Shown: positions 52,608 to 60,764 of the stretch, one piece after another
Layout of the letters: every line of letters starts with the position of its first letter
How positions within the stretch are numbered: the stretch's first letter is position 1
DNA from: Nocardia testacea NBRC 100365
GTDB taxonomy: Bacteria > Actinomycetota > Actinomycetes > Mycobacteriales > Mycobacteriaceae
Length of the DNA stretch: 64,000 bases
Direction of reading: 5' to 3'
Assembly (NCBI RefSeq): GCF_000308775.1
Contig: NZ_BAGJ01000001.1
Location: forward strand, 32,431-96,430
The notes under the pieces: generated by a model
What the model was told of the DNA's origin: nothing
The model's database searches: none
Seen by the model: the letters and a program-made list of their open reading frames with translations, nothing else
Translations under genes and position numbers: made by a program

Positions 52608-52690
52608 AATCATCACCCGGGACCGGCGTCGGCCCGCCGCGTCTCCGCATTCACGGAACTCATCGGCGGGTGCACGCGGACCGTTACCGA

Positions 52691-53242
52691 TCAGACGCTG
52701 CCGCCGGCAGCCGAGGGCGCACCCGAAACCTTCGACGGGTGATCACTCATCTCACGCGCGATGAACTCCTCCAGATCGAACAGGTTCGAACCCGCCCGAT
52801 CGGCGACAGTGAGCAGGGTCCTCATCTTCGCGACTTCCTCCACCTGCTCCTTGAGGAACCACTGCATGAACTGCTCGCCCAGATAGTCGCCCTCCTCGCG
52901 GGCGGTGCTGGCCAGCTGGACGATCTGATCCGTGACCGTCTTCTCCTGATCGAGCGCCATGGCGATCGGCTCCCGGGCGTTCTCGAAATGCGACTTCGCC
53001 GCATCGATCCCGGTGAGGTCGACACTGATATCCCGGTCCAGGAAGTACTGGACGATCATCATCGCGTGGTTGCGTTCCTCCACGGCCTGCGCGTAGAAGC
53101 GCTTCGCCAGCTGGGGGAGGTCGGCATTGTCGTACCACACCGCGATGGCGATGTACTGGTGCTCGGCATTGAACTCGTGCCGAATTTGGTCGTGCAGCAA
53201 TCCGTGGAATTTGCTGCGGGGGCTCTCCGGATGATTCGACAT
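52691..53242 (-). CDS. bfrB: Ferritin (BfrB-type) with intact ferroxidase centre
   Basis: Stores iron as a 24-mer by oxidising Fe2+ at a dinuclear site. The 183-residue protein has all six expected ferroxidase ligands: Glu23, Glu56, His59, Glu100, Gln133 and Glu136 (NEFNAEHQY; EERNH; LDQEKTVTD; WFLKEQVEE), equivalent to E. coli FtnA residues 17, 50, 53, 94, 127 and 130. It is highly similar to mycobacterial BfrB, including GEQFMQWFL. The ATG is unambiguous. Two tandem 22-bp repeats resembling IdeR boxes lie upstream. A diverged paralogue is next upstream. Confidence 0.95.
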   Translation of the reverse strand: MSNHPESPRSKFHGLLHDQIRHEFNAEHQYIAIAVWYDNADLPQLAKRFYAQAVEERNHAMMIVQYFLDRDISVDLTGIDAAKSHFENAREPIAMALDQEKTVTDQIVQLASTAREEGDYLGEQFMQWFLKEQVEEVAKMRTLLTVADRAGSNLFDLEEFIAREMSDHPSKVSGAPSAAGGSV

Positions 53243-53291
53243 GCCTTGACATTAACGCCGAAAAGTGAGGCTGTCATCCAAGTGCAGCCTT

Positions 53292-53338
53292 ATTGAGGAT
53301 AGTGTTGCCTTATGGAATTGAGGATAGTATTGCCTTAT
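53292..53338. promoter_or_regulatory. Two tandem 22-bp repeats resembling degenerate IdeR/DtxR boxes, upstream of bfrB
   Basis: ATTGAGGATAGTGTTGCC and its near copy, each continuing into TTAT, lie at 53292-53313 and 53317-53338; the 22-bp copies differ at one base. On the minus strand each contains AAGG-CAA-x-ACTA-TCCT and matches the 19-bp IdeR consensus at about 12 positions. They lie 50-96 bp upstream of the bfrB start, where IdeR activates bfrB in mycobacteria, and overlap the end of the second ferritin gene. Confidence 0.55.
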
Positions 53339-53889
53339 CGATTCCGGCCCGCTCCAGCCATTTTCGGCACGGACCTGTTCACCGCGGGAGCCGTCGAACG
53401 CAGTTCCCGGGCCACGAACTCTTCCACGTCGAGAAGGTTTCCGGCCGCTCGGTCCATCACAGCCAACAGTGTAGACATACCGGCCACGTCCTGTTGTTGA
53501 GTTTCGAGAAGCCAACTCATGAATTGCTCCCCGAGAAAGTCGGACCACTCGCGCGCCAAATGCGCCAACTCGGTGATCTGATCCGCCGCGGTCTCCTCCC
53601 TGGCCAGCAGGAAAGCTATTGCCGCATGCGGCGATTCAAAAGTTTGCCGCACTTCCCCCAACCCCCCGATGGTGATCTCCAGCTCTCGGTCGATCAGATA
53701 TTGCACAATTCGCAACGCATGCCCGCGATGCTGCTCGCAACGCGCATAACAATGACCGGCCAATTGCGGTAACCGTTGGATATCGAAGTACACGGCTGCC
53801 GCCAGATACTGCTGGGAAGCGGTGAGCCCGTGCCGGACCTGCGCGCGCAACTGGGCGATGAACGGCTGAGCGAGATCGCTGTCGTGCAT
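53335..53889 (-). CDS. Ferritin-like paralogue with degenerate ferroxidase centre
   Basis: A 184-residue homologue of the adjacent BfrB, sharing SQQYLAAAVYFD, LVQ-YLIDRELEI and GEQFMSWLLE. Aligned to BfrB, Glu23 becomes Gly21, Glu56 becomes His54 and Glu136 becomes Asp134, while His57, Glu98 and Gln131 remain. The intervening EERN motif is CEQHRGH here. The tail is longer and basic (NRSVPKMAGAGRNR). Codon usage is less GC-biased than in bfrB. The ATG at 53889 is chosen; the frame continues upstream without homology. It may form mixed shells with BfrB, or it may no longer oxidise iron. Confidence 0.88.
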   Translation of the reverse strand: MHDSDLAQPFIAQLRAQVRHGLTASQQYLAAAVYFDIQRLPQLAGHCYARCEQHRGHALRIVQYLIDRELEITIGGLGEVRQTFESPHAAIAFLLAREETAADQITELAHLAREWSDFLGEQFMSWLLETQQQDVAGMSTLLAVMDRAAGNLLDVEEFVARELRSTAPAVNRSVPKMAGAGRNR

Positions 53890-53930
53890 GTGATCGACGT
53901 TACTGTGTTTTTGGCGCGCCGGCGCGCGCG

Positions 53931-54067
53931 GGGTTGAGGCCCCCCTTGTGTCTCGCCGTTTCGGCCTCGGGCCTTGGCCGAAGGTGCTCAATGGTTGCAC
54001 TCTATGGGCGGCTCACCGCACATCGCGGGCGCTTTCGAGGCCGAAACGGCGAGACGGGCCTCAACCC
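53931..54067. repeat. Long interrupted inverted repeat
   Basis: GGGTTGAGGCCC (53931-53942) pairs with GGGCCTCAACCC (54056-54067), and TCTCGCCGTTTCGGCCTCG (53951-53969) pairs with CGAGGCCGAAACGGCGAGA (54036-54054). The two arms differ only by an 8-nt versus 1-nt insert. The central spacer is about 66 bp. It is reminiscent of a small mobile element or IS remnant, but no target-site duplication was identified. Confidence 0.6.
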
Positions 54068-54505
54068 TTTGAGGTGTCTCGTAAAACTCGACTCATGGGG
54101 TTGCGCCGGGGTTCGGTGTCGCGGACCGGCATGTGTGGCCGCGCGCAATGCGGGACATAGGCGGAGCCCGGTCTGCTGTGCGCCGCTGGTCGAGGCGGCG
54201 TTGCCGCACCACGAGATCGATGACTGCCGATGTGTGAATCGGAGATCGGTGATGCGGGTGGCCCCGGAGCGGGTGCGTCGGGTTTTCGCCTGTGTGCGTG
54301 ATGGTTGTGGCTTGTCACCGGTACCGGGCGGTGGAAACAGTGGGCTCGGTATGAGCGAGGCTCACAACGGTCGAGGCCCGCTATCAGCGGGAGGCGATCG
54401 AAGTCACGGTCGTCGAATGGTGGGCCGCGTATCGCGCGTGGTACCGCCGCGGATCCCGGGCCTGATCAACGGGACCGCGGGGCCTCGCCCGCGACGCCGC
54501 GGAAC
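54068..54505. other. Gene-free stretch with a possible broken gene
   Basis: About 440 bp between the inverted repeat and the LCP gene. A frame from 54301 runs 17 codons, meets a TGA at 54352-54354, and then continues 37 codons (ending VTVVEWWAAYRAWYRRGSRA) to 54465. The sequence looks protein-like but is interrupted. No product is recognised. Confidence 0.3.
54301..54465 (+). pseudogene. Possible remnant of a small gene interrupted by TGA
   Basis: MVVACHRYRAVETVGSV is followed in frame by TGA and then by ARLTTVEARYQREAIEVTVV and a Trp/Tyr-rich tail. The continuity across the stop suggests decay, but with no homologue recognised it may be chance. Confidence 0.25.
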
Positions 54506-55879
54506 CTATTCGCCGGCCAGGTCCGCGGGGATCGGGTCGCCGTCGGCGAGGGCTTCGAAGAAGCGGCCGGCGTCGGGGTCGGCCCAGAGCAGGACGTTCC
54601 CGCTGTCGGTGTCGGTGAAGCCGCCGACCGGGACAGTGGTGGCGAGGGTGTCGCCGCGTAGTGCCCAGGCGAGGCGGGCCAGGTCCCAGATATGGTCGCC
54701 CTTGTCCACGGTGAGGGAATCGGCGACATTACCGGCCATGGGCCACAGGGCGAAGGGGTTGGCCAGGGTGGCGGGGCTGGTCGCCTTCTCCAGCAGGGCC
54801 GACAGGAACAGGCGCTGGTTGTTCATCCGGTCGATATCGGCCAGGGCGGTGGCACGGCTGCGGACGAAACCGAGGGCCTGCGGGCCGTTCAGTTCCTGGC
54901 AGCCCGCCGGAAGGTCGATTCCGGCGAGGGGGTCGTCGATGGCCTGCGGCACGCAGATGTCGATACCGCCCAGCGCGTCCACGACGCCGGCGAAACCGGC
55001 GAAACCGATCTCCGCGTAATGGTCGATGTGCAGTCCGGTCGCGGTCTCCACGGTCTGGGTCAGCAGTGGTGCGCCGCCGAAGGCGAACGCGGCATTCAAT
55101 TTGTCCTGGCCGTAACCCGGAATATCGACGTAGGAGTCGCGGGGCAGGCTCACCAGCGTGGTGCGGCCCGACGGGGGGACGTGCACCAGAATGATCGTGT
55201 CGGTGCGCGGATCGCCGACTTCGCCGCCGGTGGCCAGACCGCTGGTCTCCTCCTCGGAGAGCCCGGCCCGGCTGTCCGAGCCGACCAGCAGCCAGTTGGT
55301 GCCGGCGGTGTTACCGACCCGGTCTTCGTAGTCGGGGAGCGCGTCGATACGGGTGAGGGAGCCGTCGAGTTCGACGACCCCGTAGACCAGCAGCGCCAGT
55401 AGCGCCAGCAGGATCACCAGGAACCACCGGCCGATATGGCGTTTACGGCGCGGACGCCGGGGCGGGGGTGCCGCTGGACGGCGGCCCGGTGGATTCCCCG
55501 TCGGGGGCGGCCGACGGCGGCTGTCGTGGAACGGGACGGGACGCTGGGTGGGGGCGTGGTCGCCTTCGCGGTACGACACCGGCCGTTGGGTCGGGGCGTG
55601 GGTGGGCGGGTGCGGTTTGCCACCGCGACCCGGCGCGGGCGGCCGGGCCGGGGGAGCGTTACGACCCTGCGGGGTCTGTGACCAGGCGCGTGGCGGTTCG
55701 TAGCGTTCGGTGGGGCGGCCCTGTGGTCCCGGCCCGGGATTGCGGCGCATGACCTGTGGCGGCTCGACCGGGGGGCGACCACCCTGGGGAGGTGGGGGAC
55801 GGCGCGCGCCGGCTCGTCCGGGTCCCCCGCTGTGCGGCGGCACCCGGCGCATACGTGGGTCGTCGCCGTTCATCATCAT
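54506..55879 (-). CDS. LytR-CpsA-Psr (LCP) family ligase
   Basis: Attaches arabinogalactan or related polymers to peptidoglycan. A Pro/Arg-rich cytoplasmic N-terminus of about 145 residues contains the duplicated HAPTQRPVSYREGDHAPTQRPVPF. One membrane helix (WFLVILLALLALLVYGVVEL) follows, then the LCP catalytic domain with NWLLVGSDSRAG, DPRTDTIILVHVPPSGRTTLVSLPRDSYVDIPGYGQDKLNAAFAFGG and ALGFVRSRATALADIDRMNNQRLF, which hold the conserved Arg and Asp residues. A TTG lies one codon before the ATG. In mycobacteria an LCP gene also sits beside bfrB (Rv3840). Confidence 0.92.
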   Translation of the reverse strand: MMMNGDDPRMRRVPPHSGGPGRAGARRPPPPQGGRPPVEPPQVMRRNPGPGPQGRPTERYEPPRAWSQTPQGRNAPPARPPAPGRGGKPHPPTHAPTQRPVSYREGDHAPTQRPVPFHDSRRRPPPTGNPPGRRPAAPPPRRPRRKRHIGRWFLVILLALLALLVYGVVELDGSLTRIDALPDYEDRVGNTAGTNWLLVGSDSRAGLSEEETSGLATGGEVGDPRTDTIILVHVPPSGRTTLVSLPRDSYVDIPGYGQDKLNAAFAFGGAPLLTQTVETATGLHIDHYAEIGFAGFAGVVDALGGIDICVPQAIDDPLAGIDLPAGCQELNGPQALGFVRSRATALADIDRMNNQRLFLSALLEKATSPATLANPFALWPMAGNVADSLTVDKGDHIWDLARLAWALRGDTLATTVPVGGFTDTDSGNVLLWADPDAGRFFEALADGDPIPADLAGE

Positions 55880-56009
55880 CAAACTCTACTTATCGATCCG
55901 GGTCTCTTCTGTTAGCGCCGGGGGCGTCCGTCCGACCCGCAGGTGAGCGCGGTGCGCCGGTATAGGCGGCTTACCCCGCCGGGGCGGCCGGGACACCTGG
56001 TCGTGCAGC

Positions 56010-56786
56010 CTAGGGCAGCCAGGACACCCGGCCGTGCAGTAACCCGTAGCCCACATAGGCCACGATGTCGATCAGGGCGTGCGCGATGATCAGCGGCCAC
56101 AGCCGCCCGGTGCGCTGCCAGAACCGGCCGAAGATCACCCCCATCACCACATTGCCGAGCCCACCGCCCAGCCCCTGGTACAGGTGGTAGCTGCCGCGCA
56201 GCAGTGCGGAGGCGGCCAGCGCCGAATTGTCCGACCAGCCCAGTGCGCGGAGCCGGGTCAGCAGGAAGGCCACCACCACGATCTCCTCGGCCGCCGAATT
56301 CGCGCAGGCCGAGAGCACAAGGGCGGGAATGCGCCACCAGTGGTCGCTCAACGCGTCGGGCACGATCGTCACATTCACGCCGAGTGACTGTGCGATGAGA
56401 TACAACCCCAGCCCGGGCAGCCCGATGACCGCGGCGAGCCCCAGACCGTACAGCCCGTCGGGCCGGAATCGGGCACGTGCGAGTCCGATGGCCCGCGGTC
56501 CGATACCGCTACGCCACAGCAGGTAGAGCGCCAGTCCCGCCCATGCCGCCAGCCGCAGTACTCCGAGCAGCTGGAAGAGCAGATCGATGAAGGACTGGGT
56601 GGCCCGCGACGAGTTCAACGCGACCGTCTGCCCGCCGACGCCGCCGGGCGCCAGCGCGCTCTCCAGCAGGGACAGCGCCGCGTTCATGCCGCTGAGCCCG
56701 AAGGTCACGCAGAGGACGACCAGGATCTCGAGCCGGATCCCCCGCTGCTCCCTCGTCCGGTCGTCGACCGGGCTGCTCTCGCGCAT
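56010..56786 (-). CDS. CPBP-family intramembrane metalloprotease
   Basis: A 258-residue polytopic protein with about eight helices. The CPBP motif 1 is CANSAAEEIVVVAFLLTRL, with its EE pair near residue 174, followed by the conserved RGSYHLYQGLGGGLGNVVMGVIFG (H near 205) and IAHALID near the C-terminus. These give the glutamate and histidine residues of the active site. The substrate is unknown. The ATG is at 56786. Confidence 0.92.
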   Translation of the reverse strand: MRESSPVDDRTREQRGIRLEILVVLCVTFGLSGMNAALSLLESALAPGGVGGQTVALNSSRATQSFIDLLFQLLGVLRLAAWAGLALYLLWRSGIGPRAIGLARARFRPDGLYGLGLAAVIGLPGLGLYLIAQSLGVNVTIVPDALSDHWWRIPALVLSACANSAAEEIVVVAFLLTRLRALGWSDNSALAASALLRGSYHLYQGLGGGLGNVVMGVIFGRFWQRTGRLWPLIIAHALIDIVAYVGYGLLHGRVSWLP

Positions 56787-56835
56787 ATCCAGAATCTACG
56801 GGCCCGGCCTCGGCGCCGAGGGCGCCGCGGTGGGT

Positions 56836-57597
56836 TCAGCGGCGCAGGCCGTTGAGGAAGGGGCAGCCGGCGAGAGTGCGGACAGCGCGTCCCAGGGCTT
56901 CGACGTCTTCGGCGGGGGTCGCGAAGGGAAGGCGGAAATCGTGGTCGCCGTCGATACCCTCGATACGCAGGGTGAGGCCGTAGCGGTCGATGGCCAGGGG
57001 GTGGATGCGGCCGTGGCGGAGTTTCGCCGGGAGGTGCCGGGCCAGTTGGGCGACCACATCGGCGTGGTCGGCATCGAGGTGCTGGAGCCAGGCCGCTTCC
57101 ATTCCACAGAAGGGGTCGGGAGTGGCCAGTCGCAGTTCGTCCACACAGACGGATTCGGCTCCGGAGGAGTCGGCCACGACAGCCGAGTTCAGGACCAGGC
57201 GCAGCAGGGTTGCGGTGTGGCCGATATCGAGCAGGCCGGGATGCGGGTGGTCTTCGGCGACGGCACCGACCAGCGTCCGCTGGGCGCGGGCGGGTACGCC
57301 GCGGATCCAGCCGCGTAACCAGACCAGGGCCCGTACCGGTTCGCGCAGGGGGAGTGGCGCGTGGTCGGTGAGTTCGAGGACGGCGGGCGCGCCGGCGATG
57401 GCGGTGCCGGCCGCGTATACGGCGGCGCTGTCGTTGGGTACCGCGATCACCACATCCCCGCACTGGCGCAGGAAATGCACCGACACCGGGGTCGGGTCGG
57501 CGCCCGGAACGGCGAGTACCGCCTGTTCGGCATGGGCGCAGGAGTTGCGGACACGCTCGGCGGTGGATGGGGCGGGTGCGGCGGTGGTCGGCGCCAT
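56836..57597 (-). CDS. DUF2470 domain protein, probably iron-regulated (Rv3839-like)
   Basis: A 253-residue soluble protein whose C-terminal 90 residues are a DUF2470 domain (MEAAWLQHLDADHADVVAQLARHL; RIHPLAIDRYGLTLRI), the type found in haem-utilisation proteins. The ATG at 57597 is preceded by CTGGAGG at ideal spacing; an upstream GTG at 57630 is discounted. A 19-bp IdeR-like box lies 44-62 bp upstream. In M. tuberculosis the homologous gene (Rv3839) is repressed by IdeR, so iron control and a haem or iron role are inferred. Confidence 0.85.
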   Translation of the reverse strand: MAPTTAAPAPSTAERVRNSCAHAEQAVLAVPGADPTPVSVHFLRQCGDVVIAVPNDSAAVYAAGTAIAGAPAVLELTDHAPLPLREPVRALVWLRGWIRGVPARAQRTLVGAVAEDHPHPGLLDIGHTATLLRLVLNSAVVADSSGAESVCVDELRLATPDPFCGMEAAWLQHLDADHADVVAQLARHLPAKLRHGRIHPLAIDRYGLTLRIEGIDGDHDFRLPFATPAEDVEALGRAVRTLAGCPFLNGLRR

Positions 57598-57640
57598 GGG
57601 TACCTCCAGTGCGGGCGTGCCCGACTTCACAGGCTTTGAT

Positions 57641-57659
57641 TTAGGTAAACCTAAGCTAA
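57641..57659 (-). promoter_or_regulatory. IdeR/DtxR box upstream of the DUF2470 gene
   Basis: TTAGGTAAACCTAAGCTAA matches the IdeR consensus TTAGGTTAGGCTAACCTAA at 15 of 19 positions. It lies 44-62 bp upstream of the ATG, where IdeR would block transcription when iron is plentiful. The site also contains the palindrome TTAGGTAAACCTAA. Confidence 0.75.
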
Positions 57660-57779
57660 GTTAAAGTCGAATGTGGCGCAAGGGCATCGATGCCACCGGG
57701 ACGGGAATGCGGGATCCGCCGTCCACGCTCGGCGGGATGCGCGGCGCGGCCGCGGCCGTCCCGGGCATACGATCTGGGT

Positions 57780-58193
57780 GTGGTAGCTGGTGAATCGCAG
57801 CCGGTCCTCGTCGAACTGACCGTTCCGAAGCGCACGACCGAACGCGGACTTCTCGACGGTCTGGTGGTCCCGGCCGGAACGTTCGCCGGTACGCGGATGG
57901 TCGAGCCGGCACTCTCCGACGATGGGGTCGCCGACCTGCTGGCGGAGGTCGCGCACGGCTCGGACGGCTTCGCGGCCCGCGGTGATTCCGCCGCCCGCGC
58001 GCTGGCCATCGTGGCCGCCACCGCCGCCGCACTGTGCGGCGACGATATTCGTACCGCCCTGCGTAGCCCGGATACCGAATTCTTGTCCGGACTCTCCGGC
58101 GGCGCGGTCGACGCGGTACGCGAGGTGCTGCTCGGAATCGAGAGCGACGATCCGGCCGAACTCGAGCAGGCGCTGCGGGCCGCACTGGGCTGA
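57780..58193 (+). CDS. Uncharacterised small protein upstream of pheA
   Basis: A 137-residue soluble protein (MVAGESQPVLVELTVPKRTTERG onward) with an Ala-rich helical middle (AARALAIVAATAAALCGDD) and an acidic tail. The GTG start at 57780 is a choice among several. It is divergent from the DUF2470 gene and could be the first gene of a unit with pheA, 156 bp away. No family is recognised. Confidence 0.65.
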   Translation: MVAGESQPVLVELTVPKRTTERGLLDGLVVPAGTFAGTRMVEPALSDDGVADLLAEVAHGSDGFAARGDSAARALAIVAATAAALCGDDIRTALRSPDTEFLSGLSGGAVDAVREVLLGIESDDPAELEQALRAALG

Positions 58194-58349
58194 GCGGGAT
58201 ACGACCGCCCGCGCCGAGCGGGCACCGCGGGACGCTGTCGTCGTGGTAGGCCGGCCCGGCGGCACACGGCCAACCGGTCCGGGCCCGGTCGCGCTCGCGC
58301 GGATCCCGTGGTCGGCGGGCCCGGCGCGGGCACCAGTAGTCTCGTAGAC

Positions 58350-59267
58350 GTGCCGCGTATCGCGTATTTCGGTCCGTCCGGAACCTTCACCGAGATGGCC
58401 CTCGCCGATTTCGAACGCTCGGGGTCCTTCGACGGGCCGGTCGAGCGGGTCGCCGCGCCCAGTCAGTCCGCCGCCCTGGAACTGGTCCGGGCGGGTGAGG
58501 TGACCGCGGCGGTGGTGCCGATCGAGAGTTCGGTCGAGGGCTCCATCTCGGCCACCCTCGATTCGCTGGCGATCGGACCCCGGCTGCAGATCATCGCCGA
58601 GGTCGAACTCGAGGTGAGCTTCACGATTGTCGCGCGTCCGGGCACCGAGATCGGCGCGGTGCGCACGCTGGCGGCGTATCCCGTCGCGCTCGCGCAGGTC
58701 CGGCAGTGGGTTCAGCACACCCTGGGCGAGGTCGCGCTGCACACTTCGAGCTCGAACGCCGCCGCCGCCGAAGACGTGCGGGCCGGCCTGGCCGACGCCG
58801 GGGTCTCCACCATGCTCGCCGGGGAACGGCTCGGACTTATCCCACTGGCCTCGGGCGTCGCCGATCACGAGCAGGCCGTCACCCGGTTCGTGCTGGTCAC
58901 CCCCCCACGGGTGGCGCCCGCGCCCACCGGCACCGACCGGACCTCCATCGTGCTCGAGGAACTGCCGAACATGCCCGGCTCGCTGATGCGCGCTTTCGCC
59001 GAATTCGCGACCCGAGGTGTTGATCTCACCCGGATCGAGTCCCGGCCCACCCGTACCGGTATGGGCACCTACCGCTTCTACCTGGACTGTGTCGGCCATA
59101 TCGAAGACGCCGCGGTGGCCGAGGCGCTCAAGGCACTGCACCGCACCGCGCGGATCCGATTCCTCGGATCCTGGCCGGCCACCTCGGCGACCGGCACCCC
59201 GCCGCCGTCGGACGAGGATGCCGCGCTCTGGTTGACACAGCTACGCAAAGGGGTGGCCGACCTGTGA
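58350..59267 (+). CDS. pheA: Prephenate dehydratase
   Basis: Converts prephenate to phenylpyruvate in phenylalanine synthesis. The 305-residue protein has the catalytic domain with YFGPSGTFTEMALADF, AAVVPIESSVEGSISATLDSLA and TSSSNAAAAEDVRAGLADAG, and a C-terminal ACT domain for phenylalanine feedback (LEELPNMPGSLMRAFAEFATRGVDLTRIESRPTRTGMGTYRFYLD). The start is GTG at 58350. It overlaps the next gene by 4 bp (GTGA), as in mycobacteria. Confidence 0.96.
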   Translation: MPRIAYFGPSGTFTEMALADFERSGSFDGPVERVAAPSQSAALELVRAGEVTAAVVPIESSVEGSISATLDSLAIGPRLQIIAEVELEVSFTIVARPGTEIGAVRTLAAYPVALAQVRQWVQHTLGEVALHTSSSNAAAAEDVRAGLADAGVSTMLAGERLGLIPLASGVADHEQAVTRFVLVTPPRVAPAPTGTDRTSIVLEELPNMPGSLMRAFAEFATRGVDLTRIESRPTRTGMGTYRFYLDCVGHIEDAAVAEALKALHRTARIRFLGSWPATSATGTPPPSDEDAALWLTQLRKGVADL

Positions 59268-59926
59268 CCGCAAAACTGATCCTGGTGCGACACGGCGAAA
59301 CCGAAGGCAATGTCGCAAAAATACTGGACACCAAACTCCCCGGCCTCCCGCTGACCGAGCGCGGCGTGGCGCAGGCCAAGGCATTCGGTTCGGCCCTGAC
59401 CGTCCCGCCGCGTGCGCTTTTCCACTCCCGTGCCCTGCGCGCCCGCCAGACGGCCGGTTATATCGAGGCCGCGACCGGGGTGACCGCGACCGAGTACGAC
59501 GGCATACACGAGGTGCAGCTGGGTGCGCTGGACGGGTTGAATACCAAGGAGGCCCACGACCGGTTCCAGGCTGCGTACCGGTTGTGGCACGAGGGCCGGC
59601 TCGACGAGCGCGTCGACGGCGGCGAATCCGCGCAGGAGGTACTGGACCGTTTCGTACCGGCGGTCACCGAGCTGCGGACCGAGTTCCTCGACGGCAGCGA
59701 CAGCGGTGACGTGCTGGTCGTTTCCCACGGCGCCGCCATGCGCTTGGTCGGCCGGTTCCTCGCCGGGGTGGCGCCGCCGTTCACCACCAACAACCACCTG
59801 GACAATACCGAGACGATCGAACTCGTACCGCGCCCGCACGGCGGCTGGGAATGCGTCCGCTGGGGTCGATTCACTCCGCCGTTCGGGGTGAAAGCGGAGG
59901 CCGGCGCCGACGACCCGATGGGCTGA
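59264..59926 (+). CDS. Histidine phosphatase / phosphoglycerate mutase-like enzyme
   Basis: A 220-residue histidine phosphatase. The catalytic motif VRHGETEGN carries the nucleophilic His and the Arg near residues 9-11. SRALRARQTAGYIEAATG, VQLGALDGLN and VVSHGAAMRLVGRFL supply the second Arg and His. It is the homologue of the gpm2 (Rv3837c) type that follows pheA in mycobacteria. It is coupled to pheA by a 4-bp overlap. Confidence 0.92.
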   Translation: MTAKLILVRHGETEGNVAKILDTKLPGLPLTERGVAQAKAFGSALTVPPRALFHSRALRARQTAGYIEAATGVTATEYDGIHEVQLGALDGLNTKEAHDRFQAAYRLWHEGRLDERVDGGESAQEVLDRFVPAVTELRTEFLDGSDSGDVLVVSHGAAMRLVGRFLAGVAPPFTTNNHLDNTETIELVPRPHGGWECVRWGRFTPPFGVKAEAGADDPMG

Positions 59927-59933
59927 GGTCGCC

Positions 59934-60764
59934 TCAGGCGAGGTTCGGGCGCCGGGGGAACTCCGCGCGTTCGGGTAGCGAGTTGATCAGGTCCTGGAGC
60001 GCGATTCGGAGCCGGGCGTCGGTGCCACTGCTGAACGAGGTCCATTTGGTGCCGTCGTCGGCCAGGCTGGCCGTCGCGATGAACCGGCCCGCCCGGGTGT
60101 TGAACACGGCGATATGGTTTTCCGCGATATCGCGGCTCGCGTCGCCGTACACCACACCGACGATCTCGGCGTGCGAATCACAGTGCGCCATCGCCGAGGC
60201 GATCACCTGCGCATCCCGTGGAGGGTTGCCGACCTCTGCCAGCCGGGCCGCGGTGGCTGTCGGGTCGCCCGCGTCGTCGAAGATGGGCACCAGTTGTTCG
60301 GTGGGGGCGTTCATTCCGGTGAGTTCCAGTGCGTCGGCCGGGCCGAGCGCCATCATGACCGGGCCGGGCAGATCCTCGGTGGCCTCGTCGATCACATAGG
60401 ACTGCGGACCGCGCAGCGCGACGGTCACCAGGTCGTCGCCCTTCGCCAGGCACATCCGGCTCACCTGCCCCGCGACGATCAATCGCAGTGCGACCACCCA
60501 GTGCGGCCGGTACAGGCCGCGGAGGCGCTCGGCGAGTTCCGGATGAATCTGTTCGCCGTCCAAAAGATCCCGGTCGGTAAGCGACCGGGCCGCGGCGTCC
60601 ATCGCGGCGTCGTGGTCGATCTGGTTGTCGTAGCGTCCCCGTGCGTCCAGCACGACGGGCACCTCGTCGATTTCCAGTGCCTCCAGGAGGTACTGCATTT
60701 CGTCGAGGGACAGCGTGACCGCCGCCAGTGTCGACGGCCCGCGCCCTGCTCCGAGCACTGTCAC
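59934..60764 (-). CDS. espG: EspG-family ESX secretion chaperone
   Basis: A 276-residue cytosolic chaperone that binds PE/PPE pairs and delivers them to a type VII (ESX) secretion system. The fold is recognised by LSLDEMQYLLEALEIDEVPVVLDARGRYD, RLIVAGQVSRMCLAKGDDLVTVALRGPQSYV and AHCDSHAEIVGVVYGD. The GTG start overlaps the PPE stop (GTGA), coupling chaperone and client. The other ESX components are not in this window. Confidence 0.88.
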   Translation of the reverse strand: MTVLGAGRGPSTLAAVTLSLDEMQYLLEALEIDEVPVVLDARGRYDNQIDHDAAMDAAARSLTDRDLLDGEQIHPELAERLRGLYRPHWVVALRLIVAGQVSRMCLAKGDDLVTVALRGPQSYVIDEATEDLPGPVMMALGPADALELTGMNAPTEQLVPIFDDAGDPTATAARLAEVGNPPRDAQVIASAMAHCDSHAEIVGVVYGDASRDIAENHIAVFNTRAGRFIATASLADDGTKWTSFSSGTDARLRIALQDLINSLPERAEFPRRPNLA

